A stretch of DNA of 64,000 bases from Doris montereyensis (Eukaryota; Mollusca; Gastropoda; Nudibranchia; Dorididae). The notes beneath the pieces were generated by a model. The model was not told the origin of the DNA and did no database searches. It was given only the letters and a program-made list of their open reading frames with translations. Below are positions 45,014-55,262 of the stretch, in pieces. Every line of letters starts with the position of its first letter. The first letter of the stretch is position 1. Position numbers and translations under genes: made by a program. The stretch is from contig JAXRKP010001511.1 of NCBI GenBank assembly GCA_037039925.1, forward strand, positions 7,501 to 71,500, given 5' to 3'.

Positions 45014-45777
45014 GTCCTTAAGGATGAGGAGGACAGGGAAGATAAATTTGCCACCTCTAATGTCCTCTATACACTACTGATTGAAGACTACCAGGAGGAG
45101 CCTAGAAAGTCCATTGTTGGTTACCCATCATACCCGCTTTATCGTGAGGTGGCAAACATGTTAACTATTTGGATGAAAAGCAAACATTGCCCAGCCTTAG
45201 ACTTGCCCAGCTTTAATCTTCTGGATGAACAAAATCATGCTGAATCAAGGAAGTCACCTTTCGTTCAATTACTCCATTACTGGAAGGTTTACAGACACTT
45301 TGGACATTATGGTCTAATGAGGAATTCAGTTCCGAATCAGGGAGGTCTTTTTGTTGTTAGGACAGCGTGGAATTTTGGATCTTTTAGGCCTTAGGAAAAC
45401 TGTTGGCTCAGTCGAATGCTGTCCGCCATCCCGCACAGTCTTGCTTAAGTCTTTCATGGAGAAACATTCTCCCAATAGCATTCTGGGAGTTGGGGCTAGA
45501 GCTTTATCTAAACATTTTCACCGAGACCACTGAATCCTGGTGGGGCGACTGTACAGGATCAGATCAGGTCAAGAATAATCATGCACTTGAGCTTTTGAAT
45601 AAAATTATGCCAAATGCTGTGTGGATCAACATTCATTGGCTGCCACATGATGTCTACATTATTGAAATGCGACAAGAACAGGGCTATGGTATGAGATGGT
45701 CAGCATCAGGGGATTGTTTTCGAGGATTTCTGGAGCCCCAAATGATAAATGGCCATGAAGTGGGCTGGCGCCATTAA
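45014..45777 (+). CDS. probable terminal exon of a host protein of unknown function, two frame breaks
   Basis: A good splice acceptor (CATTATTACAG before 45014) opens VLKDEEDREDKFATSNVLYT. The first frame runs through YPLYREVANMLTIWMKSKHC, LLHYWKVYRHFGHYGLM and NSVPNQG (to about 45345). The second frame has GILDLLGLRKTVGSVECCPP, RTVLLKSFMEKHSPNSILGV and GARALSKHFHRDH (to about 45531). The third has SWWGDCTGSDQVKNNHALEL, AVWINIHWLPHDVYIIEMRQ and EQGYGMRWSASG, and stops at 45777. Dense aromatic and charged residues and low stop density across the three frames look like a real globular protein, not transposon protein. The breaks sit at a T-run (about 45343) and near 45533. They may be assembly errors or a pseudogene. 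I do not recognise the family. Confidence 0.7.
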
Positions 45778-47484
45778 ATGCTTTTTAAAAATCTTGTCCT
45801 AAGAATCACTATATCAGGCAACAAAAATTGTGTGATGAAATTAATTGTGTATACATGCAACAAGAACTTCTGATCAAAGTTCAATTTTTCTGTTACATCC
45901 AGCACTTGATTTTATAAAATATCATTTCGATTTTTTATGACGGAAAGAAGTGTTAACACATACACTTTTAGTTTTAAGTTTATTGCATTAGGAGCAATGT
46001 GCCATATATTATCCCAGTAGCGTACCTGTAAGTGTGGAGAACTGTTGTTGTTGTTTTTAAATGTGATATCTTCTTTGGAGGCTCACAGATTTACTTAAGT
46101 TGAATGATTAGTTGATCAAGACTTTGTTTTTCATAAATGACAGAAAGCATCATCTTTTTGTTTATCCATGAAAATTGATGGCAGTTTATTGGAAATAACT
46201 GTCATCTTAAGGTGTTATTAATGTTGTTAAATTTTAAATTGTGATGCGCTTTAGGTCTAATGTCTAAAATTCAAATTGATGTACTACATGTACATGTCTT
46301 TCGATGTTCCTATTTAGTTTAGGCTATACTTATTTTTTGAGTGAATCTCTTGTATGGTGACTTCAGGAGGATTTAAAAAATTAAGTATTCAAATTCAAAG
46401 TTGGTTTTCAATAGGCTACCTATGTCTATTTAATTTTGACTCCCCATAAGAAGGTGAAAAAAGAGGTATTGATTTAATATGGAGTGATGAAATAATCCCC
46501 CTTTTGACTGCACATACATTGCTGCGAGCATTTGTGAATTACCTTTCATACATGTACAATATACACATCAATGAATAGAATGCTTAAAACATGTTGCCAG
46601 TAGCAGGAAGTCTTGCTTTTTGTGTGTAGATTATACTAAGTGTATTGTAATATAGTATTAGAAAATGCGTCCTCCTATTCTTCAATTTTGGCATTAAAAG
46701 TTCTGTAGACTGATGATTTTTTTTAAATTAGCTTGTTTTTTGTTGTTGTTGGTAATTTACTTCTATTACTATTAGTTCTACTTCGGTTCATTTGGACGTT
46801 GTATAATTTTTCTATTTTCTGCCAAGAAGATACAACCTTTTAGGGCAAACCCCATTTCACTTTTATCAGTTTCAGTTACACCACTGTTCGTGAACTCCAA
46901 TCACTATGATATACACATACCCACAATAATCCTCTTGACAAATTTCAATGCCCCTTCCTTTACTTTCACTTTGTAACTAGCAACAACCACATATTTTACT
47001 TACATTCATATACAACCAGGCATCTGTAAGAGTGTGTGATTAAATTATTAAAGTTTCAAGTAGCAAATGACCACAAAAAAAACCCAGAACCCTTGAAGGA
47101 TGTCTAAATTTTGCAAAGTAAGTCCGCTTTTGATCAAATTTTATTTACATAGAGATGAATGTATTAACAAATTTTGCATACCAAATTTCACAACTATTGT
47201 GTTTAACTCAAACTATGAGTTACTGTCAACATGAACCCAAAAACACCGTTTTGCAATTTTTTACATTTTCTCAACTAGCTAAACAAGGCAACGTTGTTTA
47301 ACATGAATGCATCATGCTTAATCTTCGTTGTCAATGGTGATGAATTTTGGAGACTATGAAATTATGGTTTCTAAGGCGGGAATACCAGTTCGCCTTTAGC
47401 CTTCTCGATCGTTTACCTTTGCTGAATCGCTATGCCATGGATAACAGAGCAAAAGACCATTCGTGTTGATGTTTATGCCAGGAC
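45778..47484. other. no gene recognised; possible 3' UTR of the preceding exon
   Basis: AT-rich non-coding sequence directly after the stop codon. No strong polyadenylation signal was pinned down. The distal part (47240-47480) may be decayed upstream sequence of the mariner-like remnant. Confidence 0.4.
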
Positions 47485-47673
47485 AGATTCTTTCGCGCAT
47501 GGGCAGCTCATACACCGGATTTGAATCCTTGTGGCTCTTTTTCTTCTTACAACTTAAAAACCATTGCTACAGAGAATCCCCAAACAATTAACGCCCTTAA
47601 AGTGTGTGTACAGAGAACAATGGCTTCAAAAGCTTTGAGTAGCAATGGTGGCCACTTTGAGCAAGTCCTTTAA
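47485..47673 (+). pseudogene. mariner-like transposase C-terminal remnant
   Basis: An open stretch of 62 codons reads RFFRAWAAHTPDLNPCGSFS, NLKTIATENPQTINALKVCV and SSNGGHFEQVL before a stop. This matches the S-PDLNPCDFxLWGxLK ... NP-TIxxLK ... NGGHFE layout of mariner/DDE_3 transposases, which cut and paste DNA. The second catalytic acid within PDLNPCD is replaced by Gly here. Upstream catalytic parts are too decayed to read. Confidence 0.75.
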
Positions 47674-47972
47674 AATAATGTAAAAATTATTCTGCATATG
47701 AAATTTTTTTATTTATAAAAATGGACCTTATCGGGTCATTGTGTGTATTTTAACAGGTTCACTACGTTGAATTTTGGAACAATAAGTCTAATGTTGATTT
47801 GAAACTGCGCTTTCATTGTTGGTTGCCAGTTTTGCCACATTTTTTTAAAAAGTTGATTAGTAATTAGTATTGAGTGCATAAATGTCACAGTTTGGCATAA
47901 AAAAAGTCAATTCTCAGTATTTCAGCCCATGATCTTAGTTTTTACATCAGGGAATTTTTTCCCGTTTAAATA

Positions 47973-48637
47973 CAGTTTCTTTGGGTTCGGTTTTTGTGTG
48001 ATCACCTGGTACATTGGAATCTGCATAAAGTCAACTCGCTCAACATCAATTTTTGGTTAAAATCAACCATTTCGGTGGTACTGTTTGTTTTCCTTATTAA
48101 TTCATTGATGTTGTACCTCAATTCAGATTGTATTTCAATTCGGATTGTATCAACAGCTTTGGGAAGAGGTTCCACTTAAAGTCAACTCTGCTGTCACAGG
48201 AGTGCTGTTAATACCTGTTAAATGCTCTAAGCTATTCCCATCACCTTATTACTTTTTGGCTTGATTGTATATGTGAGTATGTGGGTCTTTCTCTGCTGTA
48301 TGTACTGCATTGAATTAGTATAGATTAGGACTGAGCATGTACTTGGCGGGCCCATCTCCTCTCAGTACTCACTCGCTAAACTCTCTTTTTTGGGAACAGC
48401 CACTACATCAACACTACGCTTCACTTCTCTCCACAAAATAAGTGATTCAGTGACCAGCAATTGGCTTGTCTTTGTTCAAACACGCACAAAGTCAATTGGC
48501 AAGGGTAATCAAAATCGTTTGGTTTTTTAAACATGACAACCATGAATTATTTCTCTCCAAAACAGGTAATGTCAACCTCCCTAAAAGTCAACAAAATTTC
48601 TCAATCCCAAGCTGTTGACGTTAATCAGACTCCACTG
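47973..48637. mobile_element. possible pogo/Tigger-like MITE
   Basis: TA plus CAGT at 47971 and ACTG plus TA ending at 48639 frame a 665-bp stretch. Inside are repeated GTCAAC words on one strand and phrases such as GGTTAAAATCAACCATTTCG and CCTCCCTAAAAGTCAAC, typical of Tigger-like subterminal sequence. The terminal match itself is only about 5 bp, so the ends are uncertain. Confidence 0.4.
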
Positions 48638-48639
48638 TA

Positions 48640-50600
48640 TCACCCTTTGCTTCCCAATGTATAAATATATGGTGAAGTAAGCCTATTCAAAATATGACTG
48701 TTCATGTCAATTAAAATGGTCTATTATTTTATACATTTGAGAACTATGTGTTAGAGATTCGTGTACGTAGTTGTGTATTGTATATGCTTAATCCCAACAA
48801 GTGCATTATTTTCTTATGTGGTTATGTAAATTTTCATTTTAAACTTAACTTAGTCTTGATTATACGATCGATTTTGTGTATCAACGAAGCAATTCTAAAT
48901 GAAGCATGTATTTGCTACGTATATATCTTAATTACTTCATTTTAAAGTTTGTGATGATAGATATTATAATATACTGAACTTCACTGTCTTTTATATGTAT
49001 ATGACCTGTATATGTACATGCCAAATATTGTAGAATAGAGCAGATTGCACGCATATTTATTTACAAGAGAGAAAAGAAAAATCTCAATTATTAATTAGAT
49101 TATATGGCAACACAAGATAGTCGGATTTGGGCACTCTAGATTTCTGAAGTTCAAAAGGGTACATTCAAGCACATAAGAATACATAAGTAAATGCAGTATA
49201 CTGCTCTCATAGCTGGCAGGATTACGTAGCCAAAATGACATGCATAGGATGGCGAAGATGCCATAGCTGTTTTCCAACAATTTTATGATGTATATCTAAA
49301 TAAATCTAGCCATACATATTGATTCATGTTTAGATTTATAGACAGATAACATTAAATTGATAAAGTCAGCACATACTTCTTCTGCTATCACTATACAATG
49401 AATAACAGTAATAACACTGGTAAAAATAGATGCGCAAAAGAGTTACCGCCTATCTGGGAAATCGTGCAATGCATCATGGGACAGATTGGTAGTAGGAGCT
49501 AAACGCCCTATTAGTATTACTATGCAAATTCACTCTCTGCTTCCAATTCTTTCGTTGACATTTCTCCATTTCACTTTATCCGGTGATCTTAGAGTTAGAG
49601 TGAATTAAGAGGAAACAACACGACAAAAGATAGTGAAAGAGTGAACGCAAAAAAATAAGACCTATCAGCAGCACCCACCGTCCACCCACCTCTGCTTCCA
49701 AACTGTGATGGGAATGCCATGACTGACACTGACACTTATTGGTTGAACAGACGTAACAATCGTGTACCAAGGCCGATTTCCATCACTTGCATATGTTGCT
49801 ATCTTTTCCTACCATTATACAACACCTTTCGGCTATGACATACCAAGTCGGTATACTATTAATACTAATGGAATGGCTAGATTAATTTCATGCTCGGTAT
49901 TGATAACTCATGCCTACCGACTTCTTGTTTTAAAGGCAAGTGACATAAACTGGTACAGTGGGAGTCGCATCCACCGAGATCGTACTCAACGAAATGTCGG
50001 CTACAACGAGGCCAGTAGAAATCTCCCCCCCTCCCCCTTCATGCTCTCAAAAGCGACATATCCAACAAGGATCCAACATGGGTAAAATTGCCTACAACAA
50101 AGTCGTGCTGGTTGATAAATGCAGTGAAACGACTTCTCATTCGATTCACTTCGTTTCGTGAAACATGTTTTACCAGCGAGAAGCAGCTTAAAAGCTCAAG
50201 TCATTGGTTGATTCTGCACTGTATTTGGGAAGCGAAACACATGACTTGTTAATTGTTAACAATCAGGCTAGACTGCAGCGTGAGCAAAGATACTAGAACA
50301 ATTGTTCTACTATATTGGTGTGAGTGAGAGGAGATTGGCTAGTGGGGAAAAGTACTGGACTAATCAACATGATATTATTAGCGACTGGCACAACCTCGTT
50401 AATTAATGGCCTAGGGATTAGGTTAATTACTCATTTCCTCTCTATTGCTCAATTTCTTCTATACCGTACTAGATCTAGTACATGTACTACTAGTGTTCAC
50501 ACCTAATGTAACTCGTTGAACCATCACTTCATTCTGAGTTATCGAAATGGCAACATAACCCACAAAGCGCAAATGCCTTTCCTTTGAAATTAAACAAAAC
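48640..50600. other. no gene recognised; weak repeat Y similarity near 49590-49690
   Basis: No coding motif on either strand. About 49595-49690 (AAGAGGAAACAACACGAC...ATAAGACCTATCAGCAGCACCCACCGTCCACCCAC) resembles, with many differences, the AGAGAAAGCAGCAATATT...CCTACCTGTAGCACCCGTCATCC part of repeat Y near 62035-62110. Several CTAGATCTAG words occur near 50470. Confidence 0.4.
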
Positions 50601-50959
50601 ATAATCGATGCTGTTGAAGTGAGAAGTTCATTGTTGACTTCAACGAAAGGTCACATACCTCGAGGACCTAGCGTCAGTCCCGATGACGTAGTTGAATCTG
50701 ACTTCCACTGTATAGTCGTATGGGTACACACAAGAAGAACGCTTGCTTGCGATAAAAGTGAGCGCGTTTGGGCAAGCGCTTGAAATGTTCGAAATTTTGT
50801 TTGTGCCGCACAAAAAGCACGATCGCTTTGTCACGCGTGCGATTTCAAGAATGAAAATGAAAAGTTAATTCTTTATCACCAGCAAGCGTGTACTTGAGGC
50901 GCCCCGTGTGTTGTCGGGTCACGACTTCAAGTGCAGTGTGCTCAGACAGTGTGACCAAA

Positions 50960-51092
50960 ATGGATGTGGAGTCTTTGATTTCAGCCGTGTTTAAAAGACC
51001 TGCAATTTGGGACAAAACAAGTCAATTTCATGCAAACCGCAATGTTGTGAATCGTGCTTGGAAAAACATTAGCGAAGAACTGAAATATGATG
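50960..51092 (+). pseudogene. MADF/Myb-like protein, first exon of a PIF/Harbinger element
   Basis: ATG 50960 gives MDVESLISAVFKRPAIWDKT, then HANRNVVNRAWKNISEELKY and DG, the start of a MADF domain (LIxxVxxRPxLWDxxxxxYxNRxxxxxAWxxIxxEL). MADF/Myb-like proteins are the DNA-binding partners encoded by Harbinger transposons. GTGAGAAT directly after DG at 51093 is a good splice donor. I could not find the next exon. The transposase lies convergently on the other strand at 51361-51915. Confidence 0.75.
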
Positions 51093-51360
51093 GTGAGAAT
51101 AACTTTATTTTATGTATTTATTCATGGTTCTCTCTCTTTCTCTCTCTTCCTTTCTGTCCCCCTCTCTCTCTTTTTCACAAACCCACTCTGCCTTTCTCTT
51201 TTTTCCGCTTAATTTCTTTCATGCGTTATTGTAATTTAATGACATGAGAAAATCGAAAAGGCAGATTGCAATTATATCTACAAGTCTGGTCAGTTCAGAA
51301 AAGCTTTACTGGAACTTGGCACATGTTGTTCTTTGAAGGTTGCACTTTGTTCTTGGTGTG

Positions 51361-51915
51361 CTATTGAATATAGTGCAGAGGATATCTACTGAAATATGCT
51401 TTAAACACATCCCTAACAGTTTTTGATGCATTACATGGCCTACCAACACGGTTCCAAACCATGCCTTGATTTTCAATCAAAACTTCGGGGAGGTTTTGCA
51501 CCATACCGGTACCTCCCTTGTCTATGATAGTGTATGCAGGACACAAACACATTTAACAATGCGGTCGGCAAGCAGCACGTTTGTCTCAATTTCTTTGTTT
51601 AGCAAACGCCATATTGCTAGTGACAAAACTCCAAACGCACATTCAACGGTTTTTCTACATCATGACAATCTCTTGTTGAAGCAGTCTTCATCGAGAGGAA
51701 GATTTACTCCACTGTAGGGTTTCAAAACGTGAGTCATTAAAGGGTATGCCTCGTCAGCAATGAACACAAATGGGGCCACGACATTTGAGTTTGGCAGTGC
51801 AGTAGGCTCTGGAATTTGCAGTTTTTCCTCTACAAGAGCACGATAAAGGTCCGAGGCTTGAAAAGTACCTCCATCGCTTTGTTTCCCATATCCGATATTC
51901 CAACTTCCATTCTCG
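51361..51915 (-). pseudogene. PIF/Harbinger transposase (HARBI1-like), C-terminal half
   Basis: Minus strand from 51915: NIGYGKQSDGGTFQASDLY, LQIPEPTALPN, APFVFIADEAYPLMTHVLKP (catalytic Asp in the AD pair), DEDCFNKRLSWCRKTVECAF (catalytic Glu in VExAFG) and LADRIVKCVCVLH. One frameshift near 51530 is followed by IIDKGGTGMVQNLPEV and the end. The first catalytic Asp and the N-terminal half are missing. Together with the MADF exon this marks a broken Harbinger element of about 1 kb or more. Confidence 0.82.
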
Positions 51916-52079
51916 CTCCTATGTATTTTTCACATCCCCTTCTACTTACGTTTCTTATCATCACCGTGGTTTTCTTTCTTCCTTCCTCCTTTCTGTTTTT
52001 CTTCTGACATCACATTGTGTGATGCCTGGAGGTAGTGCTTAGATCTAGATCTAGATTCTAGATATTTCTCGTTTGTTGT

Positions 52080-52107
52080 CTGACGAAGGGTTATACCCGA
52101 AACGTCA
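52080..52107 (+). other. stem-loop motif CTGACGA/GGGT-TAT-ACCC/GAAA
   Basis: CTGACGA (52080-52086) and GAAA (52099-52102) bracket a GGGT-TAT-ACCC hairpin, and TGACG (52081-52085) can also pair with CGTCA (52103-52107). The word order CUGANGA, helix, GAAA is the core of a hammerhead ribozyme, but one extra A precedes the helix and I could not find the remaining helix and the UH cleavage site. It lies about 45 bp upstream of a LINE remnant. Confidence 0.45.
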
Positions 52108-52956
52108 TGTGTTTGTTCTGTCTTTATTAGTGAAGATGTCACTTATTGTCACATTTCACCCACATAAGTTGAAGGCTGACAAATCACCGGGAATGGACAA
52201 CATCCATCCAAAATTTATGAAGGAATTGTCTCATGAATTTGTGAAACCCCATGAAAATAATATTTAGAAAATGTATTGAAATAAGAAAGGTACCCGAAGA
52301 GTGGAAAAAGGCAAAAATTAGTGCTATATTCAAAAAGGAAAAACAACTTAAGCAATTATAGACCAGTAAGTCTAACGTTAATTGTTTGCAAATTGATGGA
52401 AAATTTGGAGAGACCACATAATAGAACACATGAACCTGAACAATCTTTTCACCAGTAAACAATATGGATTTATGTTTGATCGCTCAACAGCATTACCACT
52501 TCTATGAGTCGGGACGAGTGGATAGAAGCATAAGATAAAGGAGCCTTGTTAGACTACATCTATATGGACTATCAAAAAACATTTGTCACAGTACCGCATA
52601 AGAGGTTAATCAGCAAATTAAAGACCTATGGTATCGGACAGGACAAAGATTGTTTGGATTCAACACTATCTCCATGTGAGGAAACAACAAGCAGTAGTGA
52701 ATGATAAAAGCTCAGCATGGCACAATATAACATTTGGAATTCCCCAATGATCGGTGATAGGACCATTGTTATTTGTAGTTTTTATTAACGACTTTCCTGA
52801 TATCATGGATTCCATGGTATATCTGTTTGCCAATCATACACAAAAATTCAACATAGTTTGAAGCAGAGCAAATATGGAGGCATTGAAAAATGATATGGAT
52901 AAACTTACAGCTTGGAGCAATACATGGGTATTATGTTTATATCCTGATAACTGTAA

Positions 52957-52958
<2 letters not shown>

Positions 52959-52996
<38 letters not shown>
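52959..52996. repeat. (AT)n microsatellite
   Basis: A pure AT run that interrupts the CKHMHIG coding block of the CR1-like LINE. Confidence 0.95.
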
Positions 52997-52999
<3 letters not shown>

Positions 53000-53156
53000 T
53001 ATTGGTAAAACACAACCCAGACCTGAACTACATTTACTCACTAATGAGGAGACAACTGGATATGGTAACAGAGATCAAAATGATATTGGAGTGAATAGAT
53101 GATGCTCTCAGTTTTGAAAAATGTCAAATAAGTAACATCGAAACATTCATTCCGCT

Positions 53157-53157
53157 G

Positions 53158-53204
<47 letters not shown>

Positions 53205-53945
53205 TAATAATAATAATAAATGGCAATTATATAGCGCTTAACTCCGTAGAAAACGGGCTTTAAACACTTTACAATGGCAGCAGGACAACATAATAATAAT
53301 AATGATATATAATACATGTACATAGTAGGAGAAAACAGTCAAAATCAAATGCCTTATAGTGTAAAAAGATGGAATTTTTAGTCTTGATTTAAAAGTTGTT
53401 AGTGAACTAGCACACCTAATCTGTTGGGGGGGGGGGGGGGAGTTCCAGAAATAGGGAGCTAATTCAAAAGATTGTTCACCAATTTTGCGAGTTTTTTATG
53501 TTTTACTAAGTAAGAGAGTTTTTCATTATTTGATCTCAGGTTTCTTCTCTGGGTATAGATATTCAAAAGGTCTTTGATGTAAATGGGAATGTCACTGTTG
53601 AGAGTTTTATATTCAATAGTGCATTTCTTATATACAATTCTTTTCTCAACAGGTACCGTAGCCCTTGCAATTCATGGATGAGAGATGTAGCAGATGCTAA
53701 TGTGTCTTTCTTTAAAATCAATCTAGATCTAGCAGTAGCAGCATTATTTTGGGCAACTTGAAGACTTTTTAAGTTTTCTTTAGATGCATTAGCCATTAAA
53801 GAATTACAATAATCCAATTTTGACAGGACTAGGTAGTTGATTAACAGTGGTGGTATGTTAATAGGACTTAAATGACGAATTTTACCAATTTTCCTTATCT
53901 CTATATACATGCATTTAATTAGGTGGTTGACTTGGTGTGGCATGG
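53157..53945 (-). pseudogene. 5'-truncated CR1/L2-like LINE nested in the plus-strand LINE
   Basis: Minus strand: QVNHLIKCMYIEIRKIGKIR, SKLDYCNSLMANASKENLKS and LQVAQNNAATARSRL, then LIHELQGLRYLLRKELY. These are the RT C-terminal blocks of CR1/L2-type LINEs (LV-SxLDYCNSL, LQxxQNxAAR, L-WLPxxxR). The 3' UTR ends TTAAGCGCTATATAATTGCC followed by (ATT)n on that strand (53157-53220 as AAT). A G-run lies at 53427-53441. The plus-strand LINE reads into one side and out of the other, showing nesting. Confidence 0.82.
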
Positions 53946-54290
53946 AAAGGTGTGAGTCATCAGTGCGTACCCGTTTGGAATATGCCAGTTCATTATGGGC
54001 GCCTTGCAAGATGAAACACACAGATCCGATGGAGAGAGTTCAAAGAAGAGCAACAAAACAAATTCCAGGCATGAATGATTTAACGCATGATGACTGCGAA
54101 ACTCAAATTGCCAACACTTAGTTATTGGAGAGTTTTAAGCGATATAATAGAAGTGTACAAGATAATAAACAGCGTTTATGACGGAAAAGAAGGGATCTTC
54201 ATCAAAAGTGTGTCTGATATTTCTGTACAAAAGGAACTACAGGAAACAGAAATAAATTGTTTCATCTAAGGATTGCTCTCTTTACTTTTT

Positions 54291-54845
54291 AACACATATG
54301 CATAATGAGCGTATTGACTTTTTGTTTGACTGCATGGGGAAGCATAAAGAGAGGGTGGAAGGAAAATAGCAATAGAGCTTTACGTAGTTTAAGAAATGTT
54401 TCTAAAATATTAGGACAATCAGCTGTTTCTTTTCATGATGCATTTAAAATGTATGTAATTCAAAATTACTTAAAATCATAAAGGATGAGTCTCATGTCCT
54501 CAATATCCAAATTCAGATAAATGGTTGAGTGGGAGGCTTTACATAAAATAGCATCTCGACATCGTTATTTTAATTTATTTTTGCCTTTCGCCATACAAAA
54601 TTATGATACAACAATCTATGTACAAAATTGACATTTCACATTATTGCATCCATGTATTAAGACGTCTTTAACATGACCAGTGAGAGGTCTATGAGTGAAT
54701 GAAAGAGAGTATAACTATATTATATTACGTTCATTAATTTTTCTGCTGTGATTATTTATTGTGAGTATTATGCCAAAAAACACTACCGGGTATGTAATTT
54801 CCTGCTTAAGGATCAATAAAGGTATATCTTATCTTATAAATTTTA
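54291..54845 (+). pseudogene. LINE 3' end fragment
   Basis: Weak C-terminal RT similarity (KIASRHRYFNLFLPFAIQNY near 54545) is followed by a 3' UTR ending GGATCAATAAAGGTATATCTTATC, a form common at LINE 3' ends. It differs from the other LINE tails in the window. The boundary with the preceding CR1-like element is uncertain. Confidence 0.45.
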
Positions 54846-54890
54846 TATCAACAAAGAGTTTGTTTCCTTTTCTCTGTAAAAATGGCAATA

Positions 54891-55094
54891 ACACTCAAAA
54901 TAAGTTATACTGCCAACTGTTGTGCATATGACAACTTGGCGTTATAAACCATTATAACACAAAAACGCCCTTAGATAGGATTACAACAAGAGAGAAAATC
55001 AATGTCAATAAAGTAAAAGTACATGTAGATCTACAAGAACTGGGAGAATGTTAAGTCCGATAATAAAATGCGGCGGTATAGCAAGGTTTGTGTG
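54891..55094. mobile_element. 204-bp pogo-like MITE, relative of 9223-20243
   Basis: Flanked by TA (54889-54890 and 55095-55096). The right end is the complement of CACACAAACCTTGCTATACC, close to CACGAAAACCTCGTTATACC at 9223. The left interior (TTATACTGCCAACTGTTG... ACAACTTGGCGTTATAAACC) aligns with 9237-9285 (TTATACCGCCAACAGTGG... GTAACTTGGTGTTATAAAAG). The left terminus is more decayed. There is no ORF. Confidence 0.7.
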
Positions 55095-55138
55095 TAGTTT
55101 AAGCGTAAAAAAATAATAACTTTATTTATGAAATATTT

Positions 55139-55262
55139 CCTGCCTAATACGACTGAATGCGACTTACCGGGGTCCTGCCTAATGCGACTGAATGCGACTT
55201 ACCGGGGTCCTGCCTAATGCGACTGAATGCGACTTACCGGGGTCCTGCCTAATGCACCTAAT
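55139..55262 (+). repeat. 35-bp tandem repeat, three units plus a partial
   Basis: The unit begins CCTGCCTAATGCGACTGAAT and ends TTACCGGGGT; starts are at 55139, 55174, 55209 and 55244 (partial). Units are nearly identical (ATACGA versus ATGCGA in the first). Each contains two copies of an AATGCGACT-like word. Confidence 0.95.

Larger units (their letters stand above)
52150..54290 (+). pseudogene. CR1-like LINE reverse transcriptase, interrupted by an inverted LINE
   Basis: Blocks: KLKADKSPGMDNIHPKFMKE (about 52170), WKIWRDHIIEHMNLNNLFTS and KQYGFMFDRSTALP (about 52395-52495), a motif A remnant DYQKTFVTVPHKRL (about 52565), NDKSSAWHNITFGIPQ-SVIG and PLLFVVFINDFPDI (motif B, about 52735), a degraded motif C near 52830 (FANHTQKF for FADDTK), then CKHMHIGKTQPRPELHL. 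After the insertion come VRTRLEYASSLWAPCKMKHT and DPMERVQRRATKQIPGMNDL (about 53960-54085), then LPTLSYWRVLSDIIEVYKII. All blocks are in CR1-type order, with many stops. Confidence 0.82.

Noticed and set aside
47973..48637. A confident Tigger element
   Set aside because: Kept only as a low-confidence feature, because the terminal match is about 5 bp and no transposase or second copy is visible.
49762..50161. Overlapping open frames of 107 and 67 residues as a host gene
   Set aside because: No domain, no splice context, and composition like surrounding non-coding DNA.
53157..53220. An independent (AAT)n microsatellite
   Set aside because: It is better explained as the 3' tail of the minus-strand LINE, since the AAGCGCTATATAA end directly adjoins it.
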